A stretch of 64,000 nt of DNA from JTS-RE37 sp963756115 (GTDB lineage: Bacteria > Bacteroidota > Bacteroidia > Flavobacteriales > Flavobacteriaceae). The position numbers and the translations under genes were made by a program. Below the pieces are notes generated by a model, which searched no databases, was not told where the DNA came from, and saw only the letters and a list, made by a program, of their open reading frames with translations. Positions 27,881 through 37,094 of this stretch are shown piece after piece (position 1 is the stretch's first letter; each line of letters opens with the position of its first letter). The stretch covers positions 317,855 through 381,854 of the forward strand of contig CAVWMN010000001.1 of the NCBI GenBank assembly GCA_963756115.1. Reading direction: 5' to 3'.

Positions 27881-27968
27881 CAGAGAGGAAGGGATTCGAA
27901 CCCTCGATACACTTGTGGTGTATACACACTTTCCAGGCGTGCGCCTTCGACCACTCGGCCACCTCTCT
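27881..27968 (-). tRNA. tRNA-Ser (GGA)
   Basis: The minus strand folds as a class II tRNA of 88 bases. The acceptor stem AGAGAGG / CCTCTCT is perfect with discriminator G. There is a D arm (GCCGAGTGGTCGAAGGC), an anticodon loop with GGA (CTGGAAA), a long variable arm around TGTATACACCACAAGTGTA, and a T arm with GGTTCGAATCC. The long variable arm and the anticodon identify serine. CCA is not encoded. Confidence 0.95.
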
Positions 27969-28038
27969 ATATTCCCCTTTTAAGGGCGAGCAATAAACAA
28001 AAAAAAAATTAGTTCCCGAAATTTTTTGAAGGGTTAAT

Positions 28039-29067
28039 TTAATTCATTTCACCCCTGAGCGGCGTTTCAAAAACCGTTTTAAACGATTTATCGGTAACAC
28101 CGCTGCCGAGAAGGTACATCAGTTTGGTGATCGCCGCCTCCGTGGTGATATCCCGTCCATTGATAACCTCCATCTGCTGCAGGGCCTCACTGGTTTCATA
28201 CTGCCCCATGATCACACTGCCGCCTGCACATTGGGTTACGTTGACAATATGCAGCCCGCGCTTTATCGCCGCCTGAAGATCTTCCAGCAGCCAACTGTCC
28301 GTAGGGGCGTTACCGGCACCATAGGTTTCCAGGATGAGTGCCTTCAGGTCCGGGCATTCCAGGATGCGTTGCACTACAGCCCGGTTGAGGCCGGGGTATA
28401 ATTTCAGGATGGCCACCCGGTTGTCCAGCCTGGTATGCACCACCAAATCCCGGCCCCTATTATCCCTCCACAAGTGTTCGGGGTGGACTTTCAAATGCAC
28501 GCCTGACTCTGCGAGTGCCGGATAGTTCAGCGAGGCAAAGGCCTGGAAATGTTCCGCATTCAGTTTGGTGGTCCGGTTGCCCCTGTATAATTTGTATTCG
28601 AAATAGAGGCACACCTCCCGGATCACCGGCTCTCCATTCTCCTGTAATGACGCAATCTGTATGGAGGTGATCAGGTTTTCCTTGGCATCGGTGCGCAGGT
28701 CCCCGATGGGCAGTTGCGACCCGGTGAGTATGACGGGCTTGGCAAGGTTTTCCAGCATATAGCTGAGGGCAGAGCAGGTATAACTCATAGTATCACTGCC
28801 ATGCAATACCACGAATCCGTCATATTTGTCATAGTTATCCCCTATGATGGTTGCCATGGAGGCCCAATGGTCCGTATTCATATTGGAGGAGTCTATAGGC
28901 TTTTCAAATGATATGCTTTCTATAGCGCATTCCAGCAAGTTTAATTCCGGGATGTTGGATACCAGTTTTTTAAAGTCGAACGCCCTTAAAACCCCGGATT
29001 TATAATCCTTTACCATCCCGATGGTACCCCCGGAGTAAATCAGGAGGATCTTAGTTTTTTTCTTCAA
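28039..29067 (-). CDS. ansA: Type I L-asparaginase
   Basis: The 342-residue protein hydrolyses asparagine to aspartate and ammonia. The two catalytic Thr motifs are present: IYSGGTIGM near the N-terminus and VLHGSDTMSYT around residue 95. Length and absence of a signal peptide fit the cytoplasmic type I enzyme. It lies next to a tatD-like gene in the same orientation with about 100 bases between. Confidence 0.92.
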   Translation of the reverse strand: MKKKTKILLIYSGGTIGMVKDYKSGVLRAFDFKKLVSNIPELNLLECAIESISFEKPIDSSNMNTDHWASMATIIGDNYDKYDGFVVLHGSDTMSYTCSALSYMLENLAKPVILTGSQLPIGDLRTDAKENLITSIQIASLQENGEPVIREVCLYFEYKLYRGNRTTKLNAEHFQAFASLNYPALAESGVHLKVHPEHLWRDNRGRDLVVHTRLDNRVAILKLYPGLNRAVVQRILECPDLKALILETYGAGNAPTDSWLLEDLQAAIKRGLHIVNVTQCAGGSVIMGQYETSEALQQMEVINGRDITTEAAITKLMYLLGSGVTDKSFKTVFETPLRGEMN

Positions 29068-29169
29068 GTCGTACTATTTTGATCCAGCAATACCTTGCCG
29101 GTAGCTTTTGGATATCTTTATATTTTAGCCCAAAAATTCCGGGTGGCCGGTTAGGTTGCTGCGCACGGT

Positions 29170-29937
29170 TCAAACCCCGAATACCTCCTTTGAGTTGGCT
29201 GTCGTGATAGCGGCAATGCGTTCCCTGTCAACCCCATAAATTTCCGACAGCCTGTCCAGAACATGGACCAGGTAGCTACTTTCGTTGCGCTTGCCACGGA
29301 ACGGCACGGGTGCAAGGTAAGGCGAATCCGTTTCCAGCACAATATGTTCCAGCGGTATCTGCCGTAAAAAGGTATCGATCTTTCCATTTTTAAATGTCAC
29401 TACCCCCCCTATCCCCAGTTTCATCTGGTATCCAATAGCCCTATGCGCCTGCTCCGGCGTCCCGGTAAAACAATGGAAGATCCCGAACAGGTCGGGTCCC
29501 TTTTCGGCCTCCAGCACTTCAAATATTTCATCAAATGATTCCCTGCAATGGATCACGATCGGCAGTTGATATTTTTTTGCCAGCCGGATCTGATGCTTAA
29601 ACGCTGCCACCTGTTGCTCCAGGAAGGATTTGTCCCAATACAGGTCAATCCCTATTTCCCCAATAGCGAAGAACTTCCTCCTGGCCAGCAGGCCCTCCAC
29701 GTGTTCCAGCTCCGTTTTATAATTTTCGGCAACACTTGTGGGGTGAAGCCCTGTCATCAGGAATACCCTGTCCGGATACGCTGCCTCCAACCGGAACATG
29801 GCCTCCGTATGGGAAGAATCTATGGCAGGGATAAAGAACCGTTCAATACCCTTTTCAATGGCATTCCGGATAACCTGATCCCTGTCGTTGTCAAATTTGT
29901 CACTGTAAAGGTGTGTGTGCGTATCCGTCAGAACCAT
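29170..29937 (-). CDS. TatD family metal-dependent hydrolase
   Basis: The 255-residue protein has a TIM barrel with metal ligands in the N-terminal TDTHTHLY, the glutamate in AIGEIGIDLYWD, the histidines in VIHCRESFDE and IFHCFTGTPEQ, and the aspartate in LETDSPYLAP. TatD proteins are DNases, some also linked to quality control. The full-length motif set suggests an active enzyme. Confidence 0.93.
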   Translation of the reverse strand: MVLTDTHTHLYSDKFDNDRDQVIRNAIEKGIERFFIPAIDSSHTEAMFRLEAAYPDRVFLMTGLHPTSVAENYKTELEHVEGLLARRKFFAIGEIGIDLYWDKSFLEQQVAAFKHQIRLAKKYQLPIVIHCRESFDEIFEVLEAEKGPDLFGIFHCFTGTPEQAHRAIGYQMKLGIGGVVTFKNGKIDTFLRQIPLEHIVLETDSPYLAPVPFRGKRNESSYLVHVLDRLSEIYGVDRERIAAITTANSKEVFGV

Positions 29938-30076
29938 GTGACAAAAATAGTACTATAAACGAATTGACAGGGATAAAAAGGTCTGTCGGTACCTGTTAAA
30001 ATCAGGCCATACAGCAAATACAGCTGCCAGGCCATTCCCCAAGAGTTTCCGTATCCATCCATACTGACATAAGAAG

Positions 30077-30084
30077 TATCTTTG
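30077..30084 (+). promoter_or_regulatory. Candidate -7 box of the aspartyl protease gene
   Basis: TATCTTTG matches TAnnTTTG and lies 27 bases before the ATG at 30112. No clear -33 element is visible. Confidence 0.45.
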
Positions 30085-30111
30085 TACCCGCAACCGAAAC
30101 AGCAACAGGAA

Positions 30112-30567
30112 ATGAAACTTAAATCCTATCTGAGGAAAAAACAGTACATAAAGATCCCCCTGGTACTGACAGCAACCAACCATATCGAGGTAACCGCCAC
30201 CCTGAATGGGATCACCGGAAGGTTTATCGTAGATACGGGAGCCTCCAACACCTGTGTTGGATTCGACAAGATCGATTTCTTCAAACTCAATTCCGAGGCT
30301 TCGGAAATCAAGGCAGCCGGAGCAGGTGCCACGAATATGGATACGTTGCTTTCCACTAAGAATACGATAGCAATAGGCGGTTGGAAAACAAAAAAACTAA
30401 AAATTGTATTATTTGACCTGGGCCATGTGAACGAGGCCCTGATCAGCCACAAGGCGCTGCCAGTGGAAGGGATCATCGGGGCAGATATCCTCCGGAAGTC
30501 GAAGGCGATCATAGATTATGGCAAATGCTGTATGTATCTCCGTCCCCGGAGCGCTAAAAAATCTTAA
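30112..30567 (+). CDS. Retropepsin-like aspartyl protease family protein
   Basis: The 151-residue protein has the single-lobe aspartyl protease signature FIVDTGASNTCV (active-site DTGA), then a flap-like region and VEGIIGADILRKSKAIIDY, the second hydrophobic-hydrophobic-Gly element. It would work as a dimer. There is no signal peptide. The frame extends upstream to a TTG, but the ATG at 30112 (MKLKSYLRKKQYIKIPL) is more likely because the promoter box overlaps the longer version. Confidence 0.85.
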   Translation: MKLKSYLRKKQYIKIPLVLTATNHIEVTATLNGITGRFIVDTGASNTCVGFDKIDFFKLNSEASEIKAAGAGATNMDTLLSTKNTIAIGGWKTKKLKIVLFDLGHVNEALISHKALPVEGIIGADILRKSKAIIDYGKCCMYLRPRSAKKS

Positions 30568-30601
30568 GCACTGTACAAATGGGTACCCTGCCTGGACACC
30601 C

Positions 30602-31864
30602 CTACAACTCCAGGGATCTTTTTACATTCCCATCCATGAGGTGTTCCCCGGGGCTTTCAAGGGCTTCTTTAACAGCTACCAGGAAACCAACGGATTCCTT
30701 CCCGTCTATGATACGGTGGTCATAGGAAAGTGCCACGTACATCACGGGGGCAATAACTACTTTTCCATCTTTGGCAATAGGCCGGTCTACAATGTTATGC
30801 ATTCCCAGGATCGCGCTTTGCGGTGGGTTGATGATGGGGGTGGATAACATGGATCCGAAAACGCCGCCGTTTGAGATGGTAAAAGTACCACCGGTCATTT
30901 CATCTACTGTGATCTGCCCGTCCCTGGCCCGTATGGCAAGCCTTTTTACCTCATTTTCGATACCCGGGAAGGAGAGGTTTTCCGCATTCCGGATCACGGG
31001 CACCATAAGCCCCTTGGGGCCGGATACCGCGATGCTGATATCATAAAAATCATAGCTGATCATCTCTTTGCCGTCTATCATCGAATTGACAGCAGGATAC
31101 AGCTGCAATGCCCTGATTACTGCTTTTGTGAAAAAGGACATAAACCCAAGGCTGACCCCGTGTTTTGCCTTAAAGGATTCCTTAAACTCACCCCGCAATT
31201 CAAAAACGGCCGACATATCTATTTCATTGAATGTCGTAAGCATGGCGGTCTCATTCTTTGCGGAAACAAGCCGCTCTGCAACTTTCCTGCGCAACATGGA
31301 GAGTTTGGTCCGGGTTTCGCCCCGTTTGCCACCATGGGAACTTCCTTTGGAAGGGACCGCATCGACGGCATCGTGTTTGGTGATTCGGCCATCCCTTCCG
31401 CTGCCTGTTACCGAAGCCGCATCAACTCCCTTTTCATCCAGGATTTTTCTTGCTGCCGGGGAGGGAGCTCCGGACGCATAGGTTGTAGTGGTACGCTTGG
31501 GCTCGGAAGCCTTTTCATCTTTCTTTTCGGTGGTCCCTTCCGGTTTTTTGGGAGACTCCTTGCTTTCCTGGCTTTCCGCTTTATCAGCGGCTTTCGCGTC
31601 CGCTTTGCCCCCACCTTCAGGTTTGGTGGCACTGGTATCAATAAGGCAGACAACCTCCCCGACTGCGACGGCATCACCTTCCTGCGCTTTTAACGTAATG
31701 GTACCACTTTCTTCAGCCGGCAATTCGAGTGTGGCTTTATCTGAATCCACCTCGGCAATGGCCTGGTCTTTTTCCACATAATCCCCATCGCTAACAAGCC
31801 ATTCTGCAATTTCTACCTCGGTTATCGATTCGCCCGGTGAGGGAACCTTCATTTCTAAAATCAT
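30602..31864 (-). CDS. sucB: 2-oxoglutarate dehydrogenase E2 (dihydrolipoyl succinyltransferase)
   Basis: The 420-residue protein has an N-terminal lipoyl domain with the lipoylated lysine in EVDSDKATLELPA, an acidic Lys/Glu-rich linker, a peripheral subunit-binding domain (SPAARKILDEKGVDAASVTG), and the catalytic core ending in LSYDHRIIDGKESVGF with the active-site His. It transfers succinyl groups to CoA in the TCA cycle. It lies 20 bases downstream of the E1 gene. Confidence 0.96.
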   Translation of the reverse strand: MILEMKVPSPGESITEVEIAEWLVSDGDYVEKDQAIAEVDSDKATLELPAEESGTITLKAQEGDAVAVGEVVCLIDTSATKPEGGGKADAKAADKAESQESKESPKKPEGTTEKKDEKASEPKRTTTTYASGAPSPAARKILDEKGVDAASVTGSGRDGRITKHDAVDAVPSKGSSHGGKRGETRTKLSMLRRKVAERLVSAKNETAMLTTFNEIDMSAVFELRGEFKESFKAKHGVSLGFMSFFTKAVIRALQLYPAVNSMIDGKEMISYDFYDISIAVSGPKGLMVPVIRNAENLSFPGIENEVKRLAIRARDGQITVDEMTGGTFTISNGGVFGSMLSTPIINPPQSAILGMHNIVDRPIAKDGKVVIAPVMYVALSYDHRIIDGKESVGFLVAVKEALESPGEHLMDGNVKRSLEL

Positions 31865-31884
31865 CCTGTATTCCTTTATATATA

Positions 31885-34689
31885 TTATTTTTTCTGTTGC
31901 TTCCGGGTCATGTTATTTTTTTCCTTATCGAATATAAAGTCTATGACCTGCTGATGCCGCATTTTGGAACGGACTGCGCTGCCAGCTGCCGGCGAGGCAT
32001 AAAATCTTCTGGAGGCAACCCGGAACCGGGCAGCGTCACTGAAATGCATCATCATATGGCTCCAGGCACCCATGTTCCGGGGTTCCTCCTGGGCCCAAAC
32101 CAGGTCATCTGCCTGCTTGTATTTTTTAATGATCTCCTTCATTTGCTCTGATGGCAATGGAAAAAGCTGTTCCACACGCACCAGGGCAACGTCTTCCCTC
32201 CCCAGTTCTTCCCTGGCTGCCAGGAGGTCATAATAAAATTTTCCGGTACAGAACACCAGGCTCTTAACCTTCTGTATATCGGCGGTTGCATCGTCAATGA
32301 CTTCCTGGAACCGTCCGTTTGCAAATTCCCCTACTTCCGATACCGCTTTCGGGTGCCGGAGCAGGCTTTTTGGCGTGAATACAATCAGGGGCTTCCTGAA
32401 ATTGACCTTCATCTGCCGCCTCAGCAGGTGGAACATATTGGCCGGGGTGGTGCAATCTGCCACATACATATTATCCCGGGCACATAGCTGGAGGTATCTT
32501 TCCATACGGGCCGAGGAATGTTCAGCTCCCTGCCCTTCGTAGCCATGGGGCAATAACATCACCAGCCCGTTCTGTAACTTCCATTTGTCCTCGGCGGCGG
32601 AGATATACTGGTCTATCATGATCTGCGCTCCGTTGCTGAAATCCCCGAATTGCGCCTCCCAGATCGTCAGGGTATTGGGGCTGGCCATGGCATAGCCGTA
32701 GTCAAACCCGACGACCCCATATTCCGACAGCAATGAATTATAGATTTGAAAATTCCCCTGTTCTTCGGATAACTGGTTCAGCTGTATGATCTCCTCTTCG
32801 CTTTCCTCAACCTTTATGACGGCATGCCGGTGGGAAAAGGTTCCCCTTTCCACATCCTGCCCGGACATCCGTACATTATATCCCTCCTCCAAAAGGGTTC
32901 CATAGGCCAGGAGTTCCCCCATCGCCCAGTCCAGGGTGTTATTTTCAAAGAACATATTCTTTCGGTCATTCACCAGCTTTTCCACCTTGCGAAGAAATTT
33001 CTTCCCTTTGGGGAGTTCCGTGAGGGCTTCTGCAATTTTTGTGAGCTTATCCTGGTCATAGGACGTATCAACAGGATCCATCATTTCCCATTCCCTTGCA
33101 TTCTGGAAACCGCTCCATTCGTCGGCCATAAAAGGGGTGATCTCGGTCTTGTCCTCTTTCCGTGAATCAACCAGTTCTTCTTCCAGGCTGCTTTTATATT
33201 CGTCTTCCAGCTGTTTTACAAAGCCGTTATCTATGATGCCTTCGGAAAGCAACCGCTCCGCATAAATATCGCGGGGATTCTTATGTGCTGCAATCGCCTT
33301 GTACAACTTAGGCTGGGTAAACCGGGGTTCATCACCTTCGTTGTGGCCGTATTTCCGGTACCCTAACAGGTCTAAAAACACATCGCCTTTAAACCGCATC
33401 CGGTATTCCAGGGCGAACAGGGATGCATGGACCACCGCCTCCGGGTCATCTGCATTGATATGAAGGACGGGGCTCAGGGTTACTTTCGCTACATCCGTGC
33501 AGTAGGTAGAGGTCCTGCCATCCAGGTAATTGGTGGTAAAACCAATCTGGTTATTGACAACGATGTGAATGGTACCATTGGTCTTATACCCGTCCAAACC
33601 GGCCATCTGCACCACCTCGTAAACAATGCCCTGCCCTGCTATCGCAGCGTCACCATGGACCACAATGGGCAGTACCCGGGAAAAATCTTCGGGATAATGT
33701 GCATCCTGCTTGGCCCTTGTGATGCCTTCCACTATCGCACCTACCGTTTCGAGGTGCGACGGGTTGGGGGCGATATTCATATTGATCATCTGCCCGTTTT
33801 CCGCCTTCCGTTCAGAGGTCCACCCCAGGTGGTATTTTACATCCCCGTCAAAGATCTCCTGCTCGTAATCCTTACCGTCAAATTCGCTGAAGATATCCTT
33901 GGCAGATTTCCCGAAAATATTGGTGAGCACGCTCAGCCTTCCCCGGTGTGCCATCCCCATCACGAATTGTTTTACCCCGAGTTCCGCCGCCCGTTCCACA
34001 ATGGCATCCACAGCGGGGATAAGGGATTCATTGCCCTCCAGGGAGAAACGCTTTTGCCCGACATACTTGGTGTGTAAAAAAGATTCAAAGGAAACGGCCT
34101 GGTTAAGTTTCTTCAGGATGTATTTTTTCCTTTCAGGGCTGAATTGCGGGTGGTTGTCATTGATGTTCAGCCAGTCCTGTATCCACTGTACGCGTTCCGG
34201 GCTCCTGATAAACATATACTCCACCCCTATGGAATCACAGTATATGCGCTGAAGGTGCTGGATAATTTCCCGCAGCGTATTCTGCCCGATCCCGATGATC
34301 TCCCCCGCACTAAAAGTGTTGTCCAGGTCCTTTTCAGAAAGGCCAAAGTTCTCAATATCCAGGGTTGGCGAGTATTTTCGACGCTCCCGTACCGGGTTGG
34401 TTTTCGTAAACAAATGCCCCCTGCTGCGGTAGCCGTCTATCAACCTCACTACCTGGAATTCCTTTTGAAGTGTTTCATGTATGACGGGATCCCGGGCTTC
34501 ATCCGCTACCGGGCTTCCGTTGGATGAAGCAACACCGGCCTCTTCAAGGCCGCTTTCCATGCCAAAATCGAATCCCTGGAAAAATGCCCGCCAACTGGGT
34601 TCAACACTGTCCGGATGAATGAGGTATTGATCGTATAATTCGGCAAAAAAGGAGGTATGTGCCGTATTTAAAAAGGAATATTTATCCAT
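31885..34689 (-). CDS. sucA: 2-oxoglutarate dehydrogenase E1 component
   Basis: The 934-residue thiamine diphosphate enzyme decarboxylates 2-oxoglutarate and passes the succinyl group to the E2 lipoyl arm. Seen are the N-terminal E2-binding segment (FLNTAHTSFFAELYDQYL), the ThDP region GMAHRGRLSVLTNIFGKS and HGDAAIAGQGIVYE, and the C-terminal transketolase-like part (LPHGYEGQGAEHSSARMERY). It is full length and in an operon with sucB. Confidence 0.97.
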   Translation of the reverse strand: MDKYSFLNTAHTSFFAELYDQYLIHPDSVEPSWRAFFQGFDFGMESGLEEAGVASSNGSPVADEARDPVIHETLQKEFQVVRLIDGYRSRGHLFTKTNPVRERRKYSPTLDIENFGLSEKDLDNTFSAGEIIGIGQNTLREIIQHLQRIYCDSIGVEYMFIRSPERVQWIQDWLNINDNHPQFSPERKKYILKKLNQAVSFESFLHTKYVGQKRFSLEGNESLIPAVDAIVERAAELGVKQFVMGMAHRGRLSVLTNIFGKSAKDIFSEFDGKDYEQEIFDGDVKYHLGWTSERKAENGQMINMNIAPNPSHLETVGAIVEGITRAKQDAHYPEDFSRVLPIVVHGDAAIAGQGIVYEVVQMAGLDGYKTNGTIHIVVNNQIGFTTNYLDGRTSTYCTDVAKVTLSPVLHINADDPEAVVHASLFALEYRMRFKGDVFLDLLGYRKYGHNEGDEPRFTQPKLYKAIAAHKNPRDIYAERLLSEGIIDNGFVKQLEDEYKSSLEEELVDSRKEDKTEITPFMADEWSGFQNAREWEMMDPVDTSYDQDKLTKIAEALTELPKGKKFLRKVEKLVNDRKNMFFENNTLDWAMGELLAYGTLLEEGYNVRMSGQDVERGTFSHRHAVIKVEESEEEIIQLNQLSEEQGNFQIYNSLLSEYGVVGFDYGYAMASPNTLTIWEAQFGDFSNGAQIMIDQYISAAEDKWKLQNGLVMLLPHGYEGQGAEHSSARMERYLQLCARDNMYVADCTTPANMFHLLRRQMKVNFRKPLIVFTPKSLLRHPKAVSEVGEFANGRFQEVIDDATADIQKVKSLVFCTGKFYYDLLAAREELGREDVALVRVEQLFPLPSEQMKEIIKKYKQADDLVWAQEEPRNMGAWSHMMMHFSDAARFRVASRRFYASPAAGSAVRSKMRHQQVIDFIFDKEKNNMTRKQQKK

Positions 34690-34723
34690 TGAAATGATCG
34701 CTGACTTTACTAGAATAATTCAT

Positions 34724-34731
34724 CAAAAATA
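34724..34731 (-). promoter_or_regulatory. Candidate -7 box of sucA-sucB
   Basis: On the minus strand TATTTTTG matches TAnnTTTG and lies about 35 bases before the sucA start. It is in the divergent region shared with the small barrel protein. No clear -33 element is seen. Confidence 0.4.
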
Positions 34732-34790
34732 CAACATTTAGAGGTTATTAGGTTTATCTTCGAAACTAATATTTTCAAATTTTGGCCATA

Positions 34791-35324
34791 ATGTTACATA
34801 TAAAACCGACCCTTTCAAAAAAGATTTTTATATCCCTGGTTTTTGTTCTGGCCTCCTTCCATTCCTATTCTCAGGGAATGGGTACACAAAGCGATTTTTG
34901 GGAAAAAGTAAGGTATGGCGGAGGCCTTGGCCTTGGGTTCGGGAATGGCACGTTCAATGCTGCCGTATCTCCCAGCGCCATCTACCAGGCTACTGACAAT
35001 TTTGCTGTGGGGCTTGGCCTTGGGCTGAACTACGCCAAGTTCAGGGAATCCAGTTTAACGGCCTATGGGACAAGCCTGCTTACTTTCTTCAATCCTGTAA
35101 ACGTTATACAATTGTCTGCTGAACTGGAACAGCTCCGGGTCAACCGGCGGCTCGATACCCCCACGGGAACCCTGGAAGAAAACTATTGGTCCCCTGCCCT
35201 GTTTTTGGGAGTAGGCTACAGCAACCGCAATGTAACGGTCGGGATCCGCTATGATGTATTGTATGACGAGGGTAAAAGCATCTATGCCGATGCCTGGATG
35301 CCCTTTGTAAGGGTATATTTTTAG
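34791..35324 (+). CDS. Small outer-membrane beta-barrel protein
   Basis: The 177-residue protein has a signal peptide (about residues 1-27, IFISLVFVLASFHSYSQ) and repeated Gly/aromatic strands (VRYGGGLGLGFGNGTFNAAV; FAVGLGLGLNYAKF) ending in MPFVRVYF, a barrel-type C-terminus. The ATG at 34791 is chosen over the in-frame TTG at 34782. Homologues beside sucA are sometimes labelled alpha-ketoglutarate decarboxylase, but nothing here supports an enzyme. Function is unknown. Confidence 0.75.
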   Translation: MLHIKPTLSKKIFISLVFVLASFHSYSQGMGTQSDFWEKVRYGGGLGLGFGNGTFNAAVSPSAIYQATDNFAVGLGLGLNYAKFRESSLTAYGTSLLTFFNPVNVIQLSAELEQLRVNRRLDTPTGTLEENYWSPALFLGVGYSNRNVTVGIRYDVLYDEGKSIYADAWMPFVRVYF

Positions 35325-35328
35325 GGTA

Positions 35329-35685
35329 TCAGGGAGTGTAGCGCGCCTTCAGCTTCAATTTCTGCATTTCCCTCCGGAGAATCAGGAAAACCACCTGGTC
35401 TGCCACCTCCACCACATCGCTAAAGATCAGTTCCCGGAATGCCTTCTCAGGCACATCCACAAAGTACATCAGGTTCAGGTAATCCGGAAATGCTTCGAGG
35501 ATAAGGCAGTATACCTTTTCCCGTAAAACAGCATGCAGCTCCCTGGGGGTGAGCTCATCATGGAGGCCTATGGACACATTCGCCCTGCTAAAATCTTTGG
35601 AAAGTTGTGCCATAAGGCCGGGATACTGTTTCTCCCGCACCGCAGCATGCAACAGTTCGTGACTGTCAGAAAAATCGGATACCAT
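35329..35685 (-). CDS. Conserved hypothetical protein
   Basis: The 118-residue soluble protein is rich in charged residues and helices (LHAVLREKVYCLILEAFPDY; REMQKLKLKARY). It is convergent with the barrel gene, with 4 bases between the stops. I recognise no domain. Codon use resembles its neighbours. Confidence 0.6.
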   Translation of the reverse strand: MVSDFSDSHELLHAAVREKQYPGLMAQLSKDFSRANVSIGLHDELTPRELHAVLREKVYCLILEAFPDYLNLMYFVDVPEKAFRELIFSDVVEVADQVVFLILRREMQKLKLKARYTP

Positions 35686-35812
35686 AGGCTATTTACGTAC
35701 GTCAGGGGTACTTTGGTTTACGCGAATCCCTTATAAAATGTCCACGGGTATTTTAAAGTAGCCCAAACGATTGCTTGCAGCCTTTTGCCGGCGGCAAACC
35801 ACCACCAGGGGC

Positions 35813-37087
35813 TTACTGCTTATAAACCTTGCCGTCTTTCATGACAAAGACTACGTTTTCAAGTGTTTGAACATTCTTTTCAGGATCTTCATCAACCGCG
35901 ATGATATCGGCAATAAACCCGGCTTTTAGCTGTCCCAGTGACTCGCCCATCCCCAGCAATTCCGCCCCGGTTATGGTAGCTGCCTTCAGCGCTTCCATGA
36001 CCGGCATCCCGGCTTCCGCCATATACCCGAATTCGATGGCATTCTGCCCGTGGGGGAAGACCCCCGCATCGGTACCGAACACTATGGGAACTCCTTTTTT
36101 GTACGCCTTTGCAAAGGTCCCCTGGCTGACGGGACCGATTTCCCGGGCTTTCTGTGCGATCACTTCCGGGAAAAATCCGGGCACCTCCGCTTTTTCCGCC
36201 ACCTTTTTCCCCGCTGAAATGGTTGGGACCAGGTACACTTCATATTCCTTCATCATTTCCATGGTTGCGTCGCTCATATACGTACCATGCTCTATGGTCT
36301 TTATCCCCCCGAGGATAGCGCGTTGCATCCCTTCATCGCCATGGGCATGTGCTGCGGTCAGCATGGCATAATCCTTTGCTGTTTCCGTAATGGCTTTGAT
36401 CTCCTCCACCGTAAACTGAGGATTCCTGCCGCTTTTTGCAATGCTCAGCACACCGCCGGTTGCCGTTATCTTGATAACATCCGAGCCTTCTTTGTAGCGC
36501 TGGCGGACGGCTTTTTTGCCGTCTTCCGGCGAATTGACAACCCCTTCCTTTGGGCCGGGGTCGCCCATCAGGTCCTTGTTGCTCCCATTGGTCGGGTCTG
36601 CATGCCCCCCGGTGGTGGCAATAGCCTTCCCGGCTGTAAAGATTCGGGGGCCCTCCACCAACCCTTTATTGATGGCATTCCTGAGGCTGATGTTCACCCC
36701 GCTCCCACCCAGGTCGCGAACCGTTGTAAATCCGGCCAGCAACGTACGCTTCGCATACCCAACCGACTCAAATGCAACGTCTCCATCATTCTGTGTATAT
36801 TGTTTGATATAGGAGTCGGGGCCTGATTCACTTTCAATATGTACGTGCATATCGATCAAGCCAGGCAGGACCGTCTTGTCTTTCAGGTCTATGACCGTAG
36901 CCCCATCCGGACCATTGACGAAACCGTCTTCAACCGACCTGATGGTTGTACCCGATACGATAATTGTTTTTTGGGCAAGCGTTTTCCCCGTCCCGGTATC
37001 CACCAGGGATCCGCACTGCACATAAAGGTCCTGGGCGGTGAGGGCAAAGCAGCCAAAAATTGCGAGGCAGGTTAACATTCTATTCAT
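35813..37087 (-). CDS. Secreted amidohydrolase (imidazolonepropionase-like)
   Basis: The 424-residue protein has a signal peptide (MNRMLTCLAIFGCFALTAQ) and the amidohydrolase TIM barrel. The metal-binding motif VLPGLIDMHVHIES is near residue 75, His residues lie in TAAHAHGDEG and IEHGTYMSD, and the catalytic Asp is in VFGTDAGVFPHG. The frame is open well upstream, but that part overlaps galE and lacks family similarity. The family includes prolidase-like and other secreted hydrolases. It is the last gene of a three-gene minus-strand operon with galE and a DegT aminotransferase, 7 bases after galE. Confidence 0.9.
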   Translation of the reverse strand: MNRMLTCLAIFGCFALTAQDLYVQCGSLVDTGTGKTLAQKTIIVSGTTIRSVEDGFVNGPDGATVIDLKDKTVLPGLIDMHVHIESESGPDSYIKQYTQNDGDVAFESVGYAKRTLLAGFTTVRDLGGSGVNISLRNAINKGLVEGPRIFTAGKAIATTGGHADPTNGSNKDLMGDPGPKEGVVNSPEDGKKAVRQRYKEGSDVIKITATGGVLSIAKSGRNPQFTVEEIKAITETAKDYAMLTAAHAHGDEGMQRAILGGIKTIEHGTYMSDATMEMMKEYEVYLVPTISAGKKVAEKAEVPGFFPEVIAQKAREIGPVSQGTFAKAYKKGVPIVFGTDAGVFPHGQNAIEFGYMAEAGMPVMEALKAATITGAELLGMGESLGQLKAGFIADIIAVDEDPEKNVQTLENVVFVMKDGKVYKQ

Positions 37088-37094
37088 ATTCCTG

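Noticed and set aside
26600..27962. Protein-coding frames of 60-141 codons within the array on both strands
   Set aside because: They repeat the same 33-36 residue segment because unit length is near a multiple of three. They exist on both strands and have no start signals or family similarity.
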